NCBI GenBank assembly: GCA_964649725.1
Contig: CAZYTM010000001.1
Location: 248,001-312,000 of the forward strand
Length of the DNA stretch: 64,000 bases
DNA from: CAZYTM01 sp964649725
Lineage (GTDB): Bacteria > Desulfobacterota > Desulfuromonadia > Geobacterales > Geobacteraceae
Direction of reading: 5' to 3'
Shown here in pieces: positions 33,677-42,402 of the stretch (its first letter is position 1; each line of letters opens with the position of its first letter). The notes beneath the pieces are model-generated. The model did no database searches. It was not told the DNA's origin and saw only the letters and a list, made by a program, of their open reading frames with translations. A program made the translations under genes and the position numbers.

Positions 33677-36070
33677 ATGGCTCTCAAATCGACTCACCAT
33701 AAAGCTGAACTGCTCGCCCCGGCCGGCTCGTTGGAGTCTTTTTTCGCTGCCATGGAAAAGGGTGCAGATGCCGTCTATGCCGGGTTGAAGGAGTTTTCCG
33801 CGCGGGCCAAGGCGAAGAACTTCACCCTCTACGAACTGGAGCGGCTGACCGGCTATGCCCACTCCCTTGACCGGCAGGTCTATGTCACCATCAACACCCT
33901 GATCAAGGAGAAGGAGCTGCCGCAGCTGGTGGAGACCCTGGCCGCCCTGCAGGCGATGGGGAGCGATGGGGTTATCATTCAGGACCTGGCCGTGGCACGG
34001 CTGGTAAAGCGCTACTTCCCGGCCATCCCTTTGCACGCCTCGACCCAGCTAACTATCCACAACTCCCTTGGTGCATGCCAGCTGGCAGAGCTCGGCTTCC
34101 AACGGGTGGTGCTGGCGCGGGAACTCCATATCGACGAGATCCGCGAGATCGGTCGTAAAGCGCCGCTGGAGATCGAATGCTTCATCCATGGTGCATTATG
34201 CTTCTCCATCTCGGGACAATGTTACTTCTCCTCGTACCTTGGTGGCCACAGCGGCAACCGGGGGCGCTGCGCCCAGCCCTGCCGCCGCCAGTACAGCTAC
34301 CGGGGGAAAGATGGATACTGGTTCTCCACCAATGACTTCTCCTCCATCGAGATGCTGCCGCAACTGATCGAGGCCGGAGTCGCCTCACTGAAGATCGAGG
34401 GGCGGATGAAATCGGCAGAATATGTAGCCAGCGTGGTCGGTGCCTACCGCCATGTTCTGGATGCTGTACCGGAGCGACGTAATGCCGCCGTTGCCGAAGC
34501 CAAGGAGCTGCTGAAGCTCTCCTTCGGCCGGGTGCCGACCAAAGGGTTCCTCGCCTCCCACGCCCCGACCGATATCGCCACCCCGTCCCTGAAGGGGGCG
34601 ACCGGCCGATTCCTTGGCGAGGTACGGAGCAGCCAGGGGGAGAGGTTCAGTTTTATCAGCCGGGACCGGCTCCATGTCGGCGACCGGGTCAGGGTCCAGC
34701 CGAAGAGCGATATGGCCGGCCGCGCCTTTACCATCAAGGAGCTGCTGGTCGGTCGGCAACTGGTGAAAAACTGCCGCGAGAAGAGTGTCGTCACCCTGCT
34801 TGCACCGTTCAGCGTCAAGTCGGGTGACGCCGTCTTCAAGGTCTCCTCGGAGACCGCTTTCACCATGAGTGAAAACGCCTGCCGCAAAAGGCTGGAGGGG
34901 TTCAAGGGGGGGAAGCTCCCTTGCGAGCTGACCCTCACCCTGCATGGCGAAACCCTCCGCATCGCTGCCTTGGTGGCAGGGCATGAATCTATCCAGGAGT
35001 TCCACCTAGGCCAGCTGGAGCCGGCCCGCAGCAGTGACATGGCAGCCGTATTCACTGCCCAGTTCGGCAAATGCGGCGATACCCATTTCCAGTTGCGCCA
35101 TCTTGCAGCCACTGATTTTCCGGCGCTGCTTATCCCGCCAGCCAGACTGAAAGAGATCCGCCGCCTATTCTACCAGACCCTGGCTGCTCAAATTCTGCCG
35201 GCCTTGAAGGCTGATCAGGAGAGGGGGAGGCGGGCGGCCATGGCCGAACTGGTCGGCACCCGTCCGGTCAATGCGGTACGCCGCCCGGAGCTGATCGTCC
35301 GCGTCGAACAGCTGCGCGATCTACACCTGCTCCACCGCGACGGTGTCGACGCCATCTCTCTGCCGGTCTCCAGGGCCAATCTGCATCAGCTCCCCCTCTT
35401 CAGCCGCAAGCTGCAGGGGCGACAGGAACAGCTCCTCTGGCGACTCCCTTTTATAATCTGGGAGGCGGATATCGACTGGTACCGACAGGCGGTCGCGGCC
35501 ATCGTCGCGGTCGGCGGTCGCCGTTTCGAAGTCGCCAATCTGGGCCATTTTCAGCTTTTGCAGGAGATCCGGCAGAAGTTACCGACAGCGCCGACATTCG
35601 AACTTAGTACCGACTTCCGTCTCTTCTCGCTGAACAGCCAGGCTCTCCTTAACTGGCAGGAGCTGGGGAGCAGCGCAGCCACTCTCTATATCGAGGACGA
35701 TCGGGCCAATATAGCCGACCTGCTCGCTGCTGACCTCTCCATCGGCCGCCGGGTAATGCTCTACGGCAGCGTACCTGCCATCACCTCGAAGATAGCCATC
35801 AAAGGGGTAAAGAGCGATGCTCCGATCGTCTCTGACCGGGGGGATGCCTATGAGGTGACCCTTCGCGACGGACTGACCGTGGTGACACCGACCAGGCGCT
35901 TCTCTTTAACCCAGTTCCGGGCGCAGTTGCAGGAGATGGGGTGCAAATGTTTCATCATCGACCTGGCAGCTGCAGCGCGGGAGGACTGGCCGCAGATTCT
36001 CGACACCTTTGCCCGCGGTGGTGAAGTGGCCGGCAGTTCGCCGTTCAATTTCGATCAGGGGCTGGTGTGA
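33677..36070 (+). CDS. U32-family protein (RlhA-like, with C-terminal collagenase-like domain)
   Basis: The 797-aa cytoplasmic protein is of peptidase family U32. The N-terminal barrel begins KAELLAPAGSLESFFAAMEKGADAVYAGL. The family signature is present: ECFIHGALCFSISGQCYFSSYL, followed by GNRGRCAQPCRRQY, with four Cys for an iron-sulfur cluster. U32 members RlhA and TrhP hydroxylate 23S rRNA and tRNA; this length and the additional C-terminal part (from about 400) fit the RlhA/DUF3656 group. No protease activity should be assumed. It is followed by hslO. Confidence 0.88.
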   Translation: MALKSTHHKAELLAPAGSLESFFAAMEKGADAVYAGLKEFSARAKAKNFTLYELERLTGYAHSLDRQVYVTINTLIKEKELPQLVETLAALQAMGSDGVIIQDLAVARLVKRYFPAIPLHASTQLTIHNSLGACQLAELGFQRVVLARELHIDEIREIGRKAPLEIECFIHGALCFSISGQCYFSSYLGGHSGNRGRCAQPCRRQYSYRGKDGYWFSTNDFSSIEMLPQLIEAGVASLKIEGRMKSAEYVASVVGAYRHVLDAVPERRNAAVAEAKELLKLSFGRVPTKGFLASHAPTDIATPSLKGATGRFLGEVRSSQGERFSFISRDRLHVGDRVRVQPKSDMAGRAFTIKELLVGRQLVKNCREKSVVTLLAPFSVKSGDAVFKVSSETAFTMSENACRKRLEGFKGGKLPCELTLTLHGETLRIAALVAGHESIQEFHLGQLEPARSSDMAAVFTAQFGKCGDTHFQLRHLAATDFPALLIPPARLKEIRRLFYQTLAAQILPALKADQERGRRAAMAELVGTRPVNAVRRPELIVRVEQLRDLHLLHRDGVDAISLPVSRANLHQLPLFSRKLQGRQEQLLWRLPFIIWEADIDWYRQAVAAIVAVGGRRFEVANLGHFQLLQEIRQKLPTAPTFELSTDFRLFSLNSQALLNWQELGSSAATLYIEDDRANIADLLAADLSIGRRVMLYGSVPAITSKIAIKGVKSDAPIVSDRGDAYEVTLRDGLTVVTPTRRFSLTQFRAQLQEMGCKCFIIDLAAAAREDWPQILDTFARGGEVAGSSPFNFDQGLV

Positions 36071-36188
36071 TAAAGGTGAACGCTGCAAGATAAATGCTGT
36101 AAGCTGAAAGCTGCAGGTAAAATCATTATATTCCCTTTGAGAATTGAACTTAGAGCTATGGACTTTGTGATTCCGGAGGAGCTTTTCC

Positions 36189-37106
36189 TTGATTGATATA
36201 TCGCAACCTGTGACCAGAGAACAACCGCCGACCAACGACTACCTGGTCCGGATTATTGCCAGAAGCGGCAGTTTCCGCGCCCTGGCCTGCGTCAGTACAG
36301 CACTGGTACAGGAGGGGTGTCGACGCCACGCTACCTGGCCGACCGCTTCTGTCGCCCTGGGACGGGGTTTGACCGGCGGGGCATTGATGGGAGGACTGCT
36401 GAAAACGGGGCAGAGGCTGGCGCTCCGTTTCGAGGGGAACGGGCCGCTGCAGAAGGTTCTGGTGGAGGCGGAGAGTAATGGTGCGGTGTGTGGCAGGGTC
36501 GGTGTGCCGGAAGTCGACCTGCCGCTCCGTAACGGCAGTTTCGATGTGGCTGGCGCCCTCGGCCGGGCCGGCCTGTTGACCGTCACCATGGACCTGGGGA
36601 TGAAGGAGCCGTACCAAGGGACAGTGATCTTAAACAGCAGCGAGATCGGCGCAGACCTCGCCTACTATCTCACCGAGTCGGAACAGGTGCCGTCAGCGGT
36701 CGGACTCGGCGTCTATATGGAGAAGGATGGCTCTATTGCCGCAGCCGGCGGCTTCCTGGTACAGTCACTCCCCCCTCAGGACGAAGTAGCTATTGACAAA
36801 TTGATGCACAGGATCAACGAACTATCGGCAATATCAGACCTGCTTCGCCAGGGTGAGACACCGGAACAGCTGCTGGCCAGACTATTTGCCGACATCCCTT
36901 ACGACACCCTGGAGAAACGGGCCATCGCCTTCCACTGCACCTGCAGCAAAGAGAAGATCGAACGGGTCCTGCTCACTTTGGGCCGCGCAGAGCTGGAGAA
37001 GCTGCTGGAGAGTGAGGGGGGGGCAGAGGTGAGCTGCGAATTCTGCCGCGAGCGTTATCACCTCGACCGGAGCGAACTGACATCACTCCTGACTAGTGAT
37101 AGCTGA
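36189..37106 (+). CDS. hslO: Redox-regulated chaperone Hsp33
   Basis: The 305-aa holdase is activated by oxidation of its zinc site. The substrate-binding domain (YLVRIIARSGSFRALACVST) is followed by the linker. The zinc-binding cysteines are C250 and C252 (CTC) and C283 and C286 (CEFC), the full CxC-CxxC set. The start is TTG with GGAGGAG 7 nt upstream. The stop lies 9 nt from the convergent phoU stop with no terminator. Confidence 0.95.
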   Translation: MIDISQPVTREQPPTNDYLVRIIARSGSFRALACVSTALVQEGCRRHATWPTASVALGRGLTGGALMGGLLKTGQRLALRFEGNGPLQKVLVEAESNGAVCGRVGVPEVDLPLRNGSFDVAGALGRAGLLTVTMDLGMKEPYQGTVILNSSEIGADLAYYLTESEQVPSAVGLGVYMEKDGSIAAAGGFLVQSLPPQDEVAIDKLMHRINELSAISDLLRQGETPEQLLARLFADIPYDTLEKRAIAFHCTCSKEKIERVLLTLGRAELEKLLESEGGAEVSCEFCRERYHLDRSELTSLLTSDS

Positions 37107-37115
37107 GGGGGTCAA

Positions 37116-37787
37116 TCAGGCGATAGTGTGCCGAATATCCTTCCCCTTGACCATGAAAATCACCATTTCGGCGATATTGGTGGCGTGGTCGGCAATTCTT
37201 TCCAGGCATTTCGAAATATAGGTGATTTTGATGGAGCGGCTGATGGTCTCCGGGTCCTCGATCATAAAGGTAAGCAGTTCCCGCTGTATCTGGATGTTCA
37301 GATCATCGATAAACTGGTCGTCCTTGCATACCTTGATAGCCAGCTGATCATCACTGCGGACAAAGGCATCTAGCGACTCCTTGACCATCACACCTGCCCA
37401 GTGAGCCATGCGTGGCAGGTCGATATAAGGCTTCAAGGGGGGTTCTTCGTTCAGCTCTTTGGCCCGCTTGGCAATGGCGGCGCATTGATCGCCGATCCTT
37501 TCCAGGTCAGTGACTATCTTCAGGGCCAGGGTGATGAAGCGGAGGTCGCGGCCGGCCGGCTGGCGTCTCGCCAGTACCTCCAGGCATTTCTCATCGATAT
37601 CCATCTCCAGGTGGTTGATCTGATGATCAAAGGCAATGGTCTGCTCAGCCAGCGCAGTGTTACGCTCCACCAGTGATCTCATGGCGTCGCCAATCATCGA
37701 CTCCACCTTGCCACCCATCTCCAGCAGCTTGCTCCGAATCTCATTCAACTCTGCGTCATACTTTTTGATTATATGTTCGCGTTCCAT
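37116..37787 (-). CDS. phoU: Phosphate signalling protein PhoU
   Basis: PhoU represses the Pho response by linking the Pst transporter to PhoR. The 223-aa product is made of two three-helix bundles with the metal-binding motifs: LEMDIDEKCLEVLARRQPAG, ITLALKIVTDLERIGDQCAAI and ISKCLERIADHATNIAEMV. I chose ATG 37787 (MEREHIIKKYD) because GGAG lies 6 nt upstream; the longer frame to 37865 begins in a repeat-like spacer. It is the last gene of the pstSCAB-phoU operon. Confidence 0.95.
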   Translation of the reverse strand: MEREHIIKKYDAELNEIRSKLLEMGGKVESMIGDAMRSLVERNTALAEQTIAFDHQINHLEMDIDEKCLEVLARRQPAGRDLRFITLALKIVTDLERIGDQCAAIAKRAKELNEEPPLKPYIDLPRMAHWAGVMVKESLDAFVRSDDQLAIKVCKDDQFIDDLNIQIQRELLTFMIEDPETISRSIKITYISKCLERIADHATNIAEMVIFMVKGKDIRHTIA

Positions 37788-37802
37788 CTTGAACTCCGTG
37801 AC

Positions 37803-37897
37803 TAGGGAATGGGGATCTGGTACCAGTGACCAGGTACCCACATCCTTGCGCCCTTTATTTTTCAATTTTTATGTCGATTCCCGTTCCCCGTTCCCTA
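37803..37897. repeat. Intergenic repeat-like element between pstB and phoU
   Basis: TAGGGAATGGGGATC (37803-37817) and a degenerate inverse copy, CCCCGTTCCCTA at the right end, flank a palindrome GGTACC...GGTACC and a T-rich block. The make-up (runs of GGGAA/TTCCC and CTGGTACCAGTGACC) is unlike neighbouring spacer DNA and resembles small dispersed intergenic repeats seen in delta-proteobacteria. Folding would give a long hairpin inside the operon mRNA. Confidence 0.45.
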
Positions 37898-37907
37898 TCC
37901 ACGCCCC

Positions 37908-38666
37908 TTATCCGAACCGGCCGGTAATGTAGTCCTCGGTCTGGCTATGGTCAGGGTTGGTGAATATCTTCCTGGTATCGTTGAACTCAACCAACTCCCC
38001 CATGTAGAGAAAAGCTGTATAGTCCGAGACCCGTGCTGCCTGCTGCATATTGTGAGTGACAATAACCACGGTGTACGACTCTTTGAGCTCGGTAATCAGT
38101 TCCTCGATCTTGGCAGTGGCTATCGGGTCAAGTGCCGAGCAGGGCTCGTCCATCAGGATCACTTCTGGCCTCACCGCAATAGTCCTGGCGATACAGAGCC
38201 GCTGTTGCTGCCCCCCGGAAAGATCCATGCCATTGCTCTTCAACCGATCCTTTACTTCGTCCCAAAGGGCTACCCGTTTCAGACAGGATTCGACAATCTC
38301 GTCCGCCTCCCCCTTCTTTATCCGGCTGTTCAACCGGTAGCCGGCGATAACGTTATCATAGATTGACATCGCTGGAAAGGGGTTTGCTTTCTGAAAAACC
38401 ATGCCGACACGGCGACGGATTGCTACCGGGTCGATATCACGTTCATAGATGTCGGTATTGTCAAGCAGTACCTTGCCGCTTACCCGGGCTGCCGGGACAA
38501 GGTCGTGCATCCTGTTTATACTCCGGAGCAAAGTCGATTTGCCGCAACCTGAAGGGCCGATAATGGCGGTGACACAGTTCTTCAATATCTCCAGGCTGAC
38601 CCCCTTCACGGCATGATTGCCATTGAAGTGGACATCGAGGCTCTCTAATATAACTTTCTTGTTCAT
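37908..38666 (-). CDS. pstB: Phosphate ABC transporter ATP-binding protein PstB
   Basis: The 252-aa ATPase drives high-affinity phosphate uptake. Walker A is IIGPSGCGKSTLL, the Q-loop is VFQKANPFPAMSIYDN (a PstB hallmark), the signature is MDLSGGQQQRLCIART, Walker B is VILMDEPCSALDP and the H-loop is VIVTHNMQQAARVSDY. ATG 38666 has GGAG 6 nt upstream; a TTG at 38681 would overlap pstA. The 120 nt spacer to phoU holds the repeat element. Confidence 0.96.
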   Translation of the reverse strand: MNKKVILESLDVHFNGNHAVKGVSLEILKNCVTAIIGPSGCGKSTLLRSINRMHDLVPAARVSGKVLLDNTDIYERDIDPVAIRRRVGMVFQKANPFPAMSIYDNVIAGYRLNSRIKKGEADEIVESCLKRVALWDEVKDRLKSNGMDLSGGQQQRLCIARTIAVRPEVILMDEPCSALDPIATAKIEELITELKESYTVVIVTHNMQQAARVSDYTAFLYMGELVEFNDTRKIFTNPDHSQTEDYITGRFG

Positions 38667-38677
38667 CAGTGACTCCG

Positions 38678-39517
38678 TCAACTTTCTTGTCTGCTTTTGC
38701 CGAAATATCTTGCTGCCAGATTGAGGGTGAACATCACTACTACCAGCACCAGCGCCCCGGCCCAGGCGAGACGATGCCAGTCCTCGTAGGGGGCGATGGC
38801 GAAACTGAATATCTGCAGCGGCATGGCTGCCATAGGTGCACTGACTTCCCAGCTCCAGAACTGGTTGCCCAGAGCGGTAAAGAGAAGCGGCGCAGTTTCG
38901 CCGGCGATCCGGGCGATTGCCAGCAGGATGCCGGTCACTACCCCCTTCATGGCACTACGCAGGGTAACCTTGAGGGTGGTCCGCCAGAGCGGCACCCCCA
39001 GCGCCAGGGATGCCTCCCGCAGCGATACCGGCACCAGTTTCAACTGCTCTTCAGTGGTGCGCAGAACGATCGGGATCATGATCAACGCCAGGGCAAAGGC
39101 ACCGGCCAGTGCTGAAAACCCTTTAAACGGGACCACCAGCAGGGTATAGGCGACCATGCCGGTAATGATCGACGGGATCCCAGCAAGGATGTCGGCACTG
39201 AACCTGATGGTACTGGCAATGCGGCTGCCGCCGTATTCTGAGAGGTAAATGGCACCAAAGATACCTACCGGTATTCCGAGAAGCGAGGCCATGCCGATCA
39301 TCACCGCCGAGCCGGCCATGCCGTTGGCCATACCGCCACCGGTCTCACCGGTCGGTTTCGGTATCTGGGTAAAGAAATCTATGCTGAGCGAGCTCAACCC
39401 CATCTTCATGATATGGAAAAAGATCATCCCCAGTGGCAACAGAATAAGTGCTGTTGCACCGAGCATCAAGAGCGTGGCGATAGCGTTGCGCAAATGGCGG
39501 AGTTGCAGATTCTTCAT
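38678..39517 (-). CDS. pstA: Phosphate ABC transporter permease PstA
   Basis: The 279-aa inner-membrane permease has six hydrophobic helices and the PstA pattern. GGGMANGMAGSAVMIGMASLLGIPVGIFGAIYL starts the conserved core, and the EAA loop is PVSLREASLALGVPLWRTTLKV. The start overlaps the pstC stop by 4 nt. Confidence 0.95.
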   Translation of the reverse strand: MKNLQLRHLRNAIATLLMLGATALILLPLGMIFFHIMKMGLSSLSIDFFTQIPKPTGETGGGMANGMAGSAVMIGMASLLGIPVGIFGAIYLSEYGGSRIASTIRFSADILAGIPSIITGMVAYTLLVVPFKGFSALAGAFALALIMIPIVLRTTEEQLKLVPVSLREASLALGVPLWRTTLKVTLRSAMKGVVTGILLAIARIAGETAPLLFTALGNQFWSWEVSAPMAAMPLQIFSFAIAPYEDWHRLAWAGALVLVVVMFTLNLAARYFGKSRQES

Positions 39518-40476
39518 CTGGCTGCTCCTCCACTCTGCTGCCGGGATACCCCCCAGAGCAGCAGTCTGGCCATAATGTTAATCACCAGGGTGACACAGAG
39601 GAGCAACAGGCCGATCTCCATAAGGGCCGAGGCGTGCAGCTTGGAGGTGGTTTCGGCAAACTCGTTGGCAATGACGCTCGGCATGGTATAGGCTGGAGCT
39701 ATAAGGGAGAGTTTGATCTGCGGCGTATTGCCGATCACCATGGTGACCGCCATGGTCTCGCCGATGGCCCTCCCCAGACCGAGGATTACAGCACCGAGCA
39801 TTCCGGAGCGTCCATAGGGGAGTACCGCCATCCGGATCATCTCCCAGCGCGTAGCGCCAAGAGCGATAGCAGCCTCTTTCTGGCTCTGCGGGACAGTTGC
39901 GATCACCTCCTTGGCGATTGCAGTGATAATCGGTACGATCATTATCATCAGGATGAAGACCGCGGCCAGCATGCTCACCCCGTATGGAGCACCCTGGAAA
40001 AAGGGGAGGAAACCAAAGTATTTGATCAGTAAAGGTTGGACTGTCTTCTGCAACCAGGGGGTCATGACCAGTATCCCCCAGAGACCGTAGATAACACTTG
40101 GGATGGCTGCCAGCAATTCGATCAGCGTAGCTACTGTTGCACCGACCCGCTTCGGCAGGATCTCGGTGATGAACAGCGCAGCGCCGATACTTAGTGGAGT
40201 AGCCAGGAGAATGGCCAACAGCGACGACACCACCGATCCGTAGATAAATGGCAAGGCGCCGAAACTCTCCTGTACCGCATCCCAATCAGAACTGTTGATA
40301 TATCCAAAGCCGAATTTACGGATGGCCGGCAGACTCTCCCTGACCATCTCCACCACCATCAGAGCGATGATAAGCAGAATGCTGAAGGCAAAGATGACTG
40401 TAATCCCTTTGAAGAGATAATCGCCAGACAACCGGCTTTCAATTTTCCAGCGCTGTGGTGAATTCACTCCTGCCAC
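39514..40476 (-). CDS. pstC: Phosphate ABC transporter permease PstC
   Basis: The 320-aa inner-membrane permease pairs with PstA. It has an N-terminal helix (about 22-45), FGALPFIYGSVVSSLLAILLATPLSIGAALF, and the EAA loop VPQSQKEAAIALGATRWEMIRMAVLP. The first GTG (40476) is used; a second GTG three codons on is equally plausible, as each has a purine-rich stretch before it. A terminator hairpin precedes it, just after pstS. Confidence 0.95.
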   Translation of the reverse strand: MAGVNSPQRWKIESRLSGDYLFKGITVIFAFSILLIIALMVVEMVRESLPAIRKFGFGYINSSDWDAVQESFGALPFIYGSVVSSLLAILLATPLSIGAALFITEILPKRVGATVATLIELLAAIPSVIYGLWGILVMTPWLQKTVQPLLIKYFGFLPFFQGAPYGVSMLAAVFILMIMIVPIITAIAKEVIATVPQSQKEAAIALGATRWEMIRMAVLPYGRSGMLGAVILGLGRAIGETMAVTMVIGNTPQIKLSLIAPAYTMPSVIANEFAETTSKLHASALMEIGLLLLCVTLVINIMARLLLWGVSRQQSGGAAR

Positions 40477-40570
40477 ACTTCCCCCTGCAATAAAGCCTTA
40501 GTGCTCAGATAAGAACAATTTATGTCTCGTAACAACTTCTTAACCTGATTGCCACATTTGCCAGCTCAGT

Positions 40571-40615
40571 AAAAAGGCCCGGACAAGTTGGTGAAGGGGA
40601 AAACCTTGTCCGGGC
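40571..40615 (-). terminator. Terminator-like hairpin between pstS and pstC
   Basis: GCCCGGACAAG (40577-40587) and CTTGTCCGGGC (40605-40615) make an 11-bp perfect stem with a 17-nt loop. On the minus strand it is followed by CTTTTTACTG. It sits directly after pstS, so it should limit transcription into pstC-pstA-pstB-phoU and protect the pstS mRNA end. Confidence 0.8.
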
Positions 40616-40636
40616 ATAAAATCAGGTAGCGGTTTA

Positions 40637-41668
40637 TCAGTATTTGATGCTCTTGATAGTCTTTTCTACCATCTTCTCCACTGCTTCCGGCAGCGGTGCA
40701 TAGAGGAGCGGTGCCGCCATCTTCTGCCCCTTGTGCATGCTCCACTCAAGGAACTGCACCAGCTTCTGCCCCTTTACCTTGTCTTTCTGCTGTTCATAGA
40801 CCAGCAGCCAGGTGAAGCCGACGATCGGATAGGTATCCTTGCCCGGCTGGTTCACCAGTGAAATGCGGTAATCGGCCGGCATATTCCTGGCAGCTCCTGC
40901 TGCAGCAGCACTGGTGCTCTTGATGTTCGGTTCGACAAATATACCGTCCCTGTTCTTGAGAGTCGCGTAAGGGAGCTTGTTCTCCACAGCATAGGCAAGT
41001 TCCACGTAGCCGATGGAGTACTGGGTATTCTTCACCTGGCCGGCAACACCTTCGTTCCCCTTGCCGCCAAGACCTATAGGCCACTTGACCGAAGCCCCCC
41101 TGCCGACTTTGGCTGCCCAATCCTTGTTGACGCTCGACAGATAGTCGGTGAAGATGCTGGTGGTGCCGCTCCCATCGGATCGGTGGACTACGATGATAGG
41201 CTGGTCGGGAATTTTCATGCCCGGATTGTCGTTGGTGATCTTCGGATCGTTCCACTTGGTAATCTTGCCGAGGAAAATATCGGCCACATCCTCAGAGGAG
41301 AGTTTCAGCCCTTTGGGAATCCCTGGGATGTTATAGGTGACCACCACTGCCCCCATGACCGTCGGGATATGGAGCAGTTTGCCAGGAGCGGCCTTAAGCT
41401 CGGCATCGGAAAGGTACTTGTCGCTGGCACCGAAGTCGACTGTCTGGGCATTGATCTGCTTGATCCCGCCACCGCTGCCGATCGACTGGTAGTTAAACTT
41501 CACCGATGGGTCAACCTTGGCGTACTCGCTGAACCATTTGGAATAGAGCGGGTAGGGGAAGGTGGCGCCGGCACCGTTAATGAGGGTCCCAGCCAAAACC
41601 TGGCTGGTCATGGAGACCAGAGTCATCAGCGCCACAGCAATTATTGAACTGATACGAAGCGATTTCAT
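40637..41668 (-). CDS. pstS: Periplasmic phosphate-binding protein PstS
   Basis: The 343-aa product has a signal peptide (1-26, TSQVLA). The PstS signatures are INGAGATFPYPLYSKWFSEY, YQSIGSGGGIKQ (phosphate loop), VVHRSDGSGTTSIFTDYLS and GNEGVAGQVKNTQYSIGYVE. It binds inorganic phosphate with high affinity and hands it to PstCA. GGAGG is 11 nt before the ATG. A Pho box lies 69 nt upstream of the start. Confidence 0.96.
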   Translation of the reverse strand: MKSLRISSIIAVALMTLVSMTSQVLAGTLINGAGATFPYPLYSKWFSEYAKVDPSVKFNYQSIGSGGGIKQINAQTVDFGASDKYLSDAELKAAPGKLLHIPTVMGAVVVTYNIPGIPKGLKLSSEDVADIFLGKITKWNDPKITNDNPGMKIPDQPIIVVHRSDGSGTTSIFTDYLSSVNKDWAAKVGRGASVKWPIGLGGKGNEGVAGQVKNTQYSIGYVELAYAVENKLPYATLKNRDGIFVEPNIKSTSAAAAGAARNMPADYRISLVNQPGKDTYPIVGFTWLLVYEQQKDKVKGQKLVQFLEWSMHKGQKMAAPLLYAPLPEAVEKMVEKTIKSIKY

Positions 41669-41736
41669 TGATTCGCTTTCCTCCTTCAGATTTTGAGTTG
41701 TTAGTATTTTTGTTATCCAAAGAATCGCAGATAACT

Positions 41737-41766
41737 GTTACAGCCATGTTACAGGTTACTGAACAG
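41737..41766 (-). promoter_or_regulatory. Pho box of the pst operon
   Basis: The minus strand reads CTGTAAC-ATGG-CTGTAAC: two identical 7-bp half-sites with an 11-bp period, preceded by a third, weaker CTGTTCAGTAAC. This fits the PhoB box (CTGTCAT-N4-CTGTCAT type). It is 69 nt upstream of the pstS ATG. Confidence 0.8.
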
Positions 41767-41956
41767 TGCGTGAAATCGTCTGGCCCGCTTTTAAGCCGAT
41801 TGACGAATTTAGGCTCCTCTGTAGCAGCCGGACTTCTACAGCTTTTACTGAGCAAGATTGACATAATGTCACAAAATAATTGTCTTCCTGAAACACAACT
41901 GCATAAAGCAAGGGTTATTATGGTCGATAAGTAAAATAAATAGCTAAGGAGACTTT

Positions 41957-42160
41957 ATGAAGCTCATGCCGTTTGGCGACTACTACCTCTGGTTTTGCGA
42001 CTGGTGCGATTCGCAGAACAGAACCATCTGGACCCGCATCGACACTCATAATCTGACCTGTGCCGCCTGCTATCGCCCCGTTGATCTTGCTGGCACTGCC
42101 ACTATGCAGCCGCCATTAAGCTTGGTAAAACATGCTGCCGGCAAGCTGCATCAGCAATAG
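41957..42160 (+). CDS. Small zinc-ribbon-like protein (67 aa)
   Basis: The 67-aa protein has two CxxC pairs (C14/C17 in FCDWC and C35/C38 in CAAC), giving a probable zinc ribbon; the rest is short and not conserved to my eye. AAGGAG lies 6 nt before the ATG, which makes translation likely. It is divergent from pstS and convergent with the second zinc-ribbon gene. No function can be named. Confidence 0.65.
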   Translation: MKLMPFGDYYLWFCDWCDSQNRTIWTRIDTHNLTCAACYRPVDLAGTATMQPPLSLVKHAAGKLHQQ

Positions 42161-42223
42161 GATATTGCACATGGCGATTATTTAATTTAAGGTTTTGCTG
42201 ACCTGACTTGCCAACCAACTGCT

Positions 42224-42352
42224 TTATTGTTGTTTCCGGTCTTTGCATGCCTTAAATTGCCGACCGCAACTGGTGCAGACAAAACTTTGCCAACCACGGA
42301 CCGTCCTGCCAAGCCAGTAGACAACCAATGTGTTGCATAATGGGCAGTTCAT
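42224..42352 (-). CDS. Tiny zinc-ribbon protein (42 aa)
   Basis: The 42-aa protein has MNCPLCNTLVVYW (C3/C6) and FVCTSCGRQF (C26/C29), the knuckle pattern of TFIIS-like or transposase-N-terminal (InsA-type) zinc ribbons. AAAGGAGACCTC precedes the ATG. It follows the Lgt-like gene by 50 nt, at the end of the GH3 operon, and may be co-transcribed. It could also be an isolated remnant of an InsA-like gene, but nothing else of an insertion sequence is present. Confidence 0.6.
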   Translation of the reverse strand: MNCPLCNTLVVYWLGRTVRGWQSFVCTSCGRQFKACKDRKQQ

Positions 42353-42402
42353 GAGGTCTCCTTTCCTGATTATAAGTCGGGTATATGCCGCAGATGTCGA
42401 AA

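Noticed and set aside
37788..37865. N-terminal extension of PhoU
   Set aside because: The extra residues come from a repeat-rich spacer and the ATG at 37787 has its own GGAG site and a normal PhoU length.
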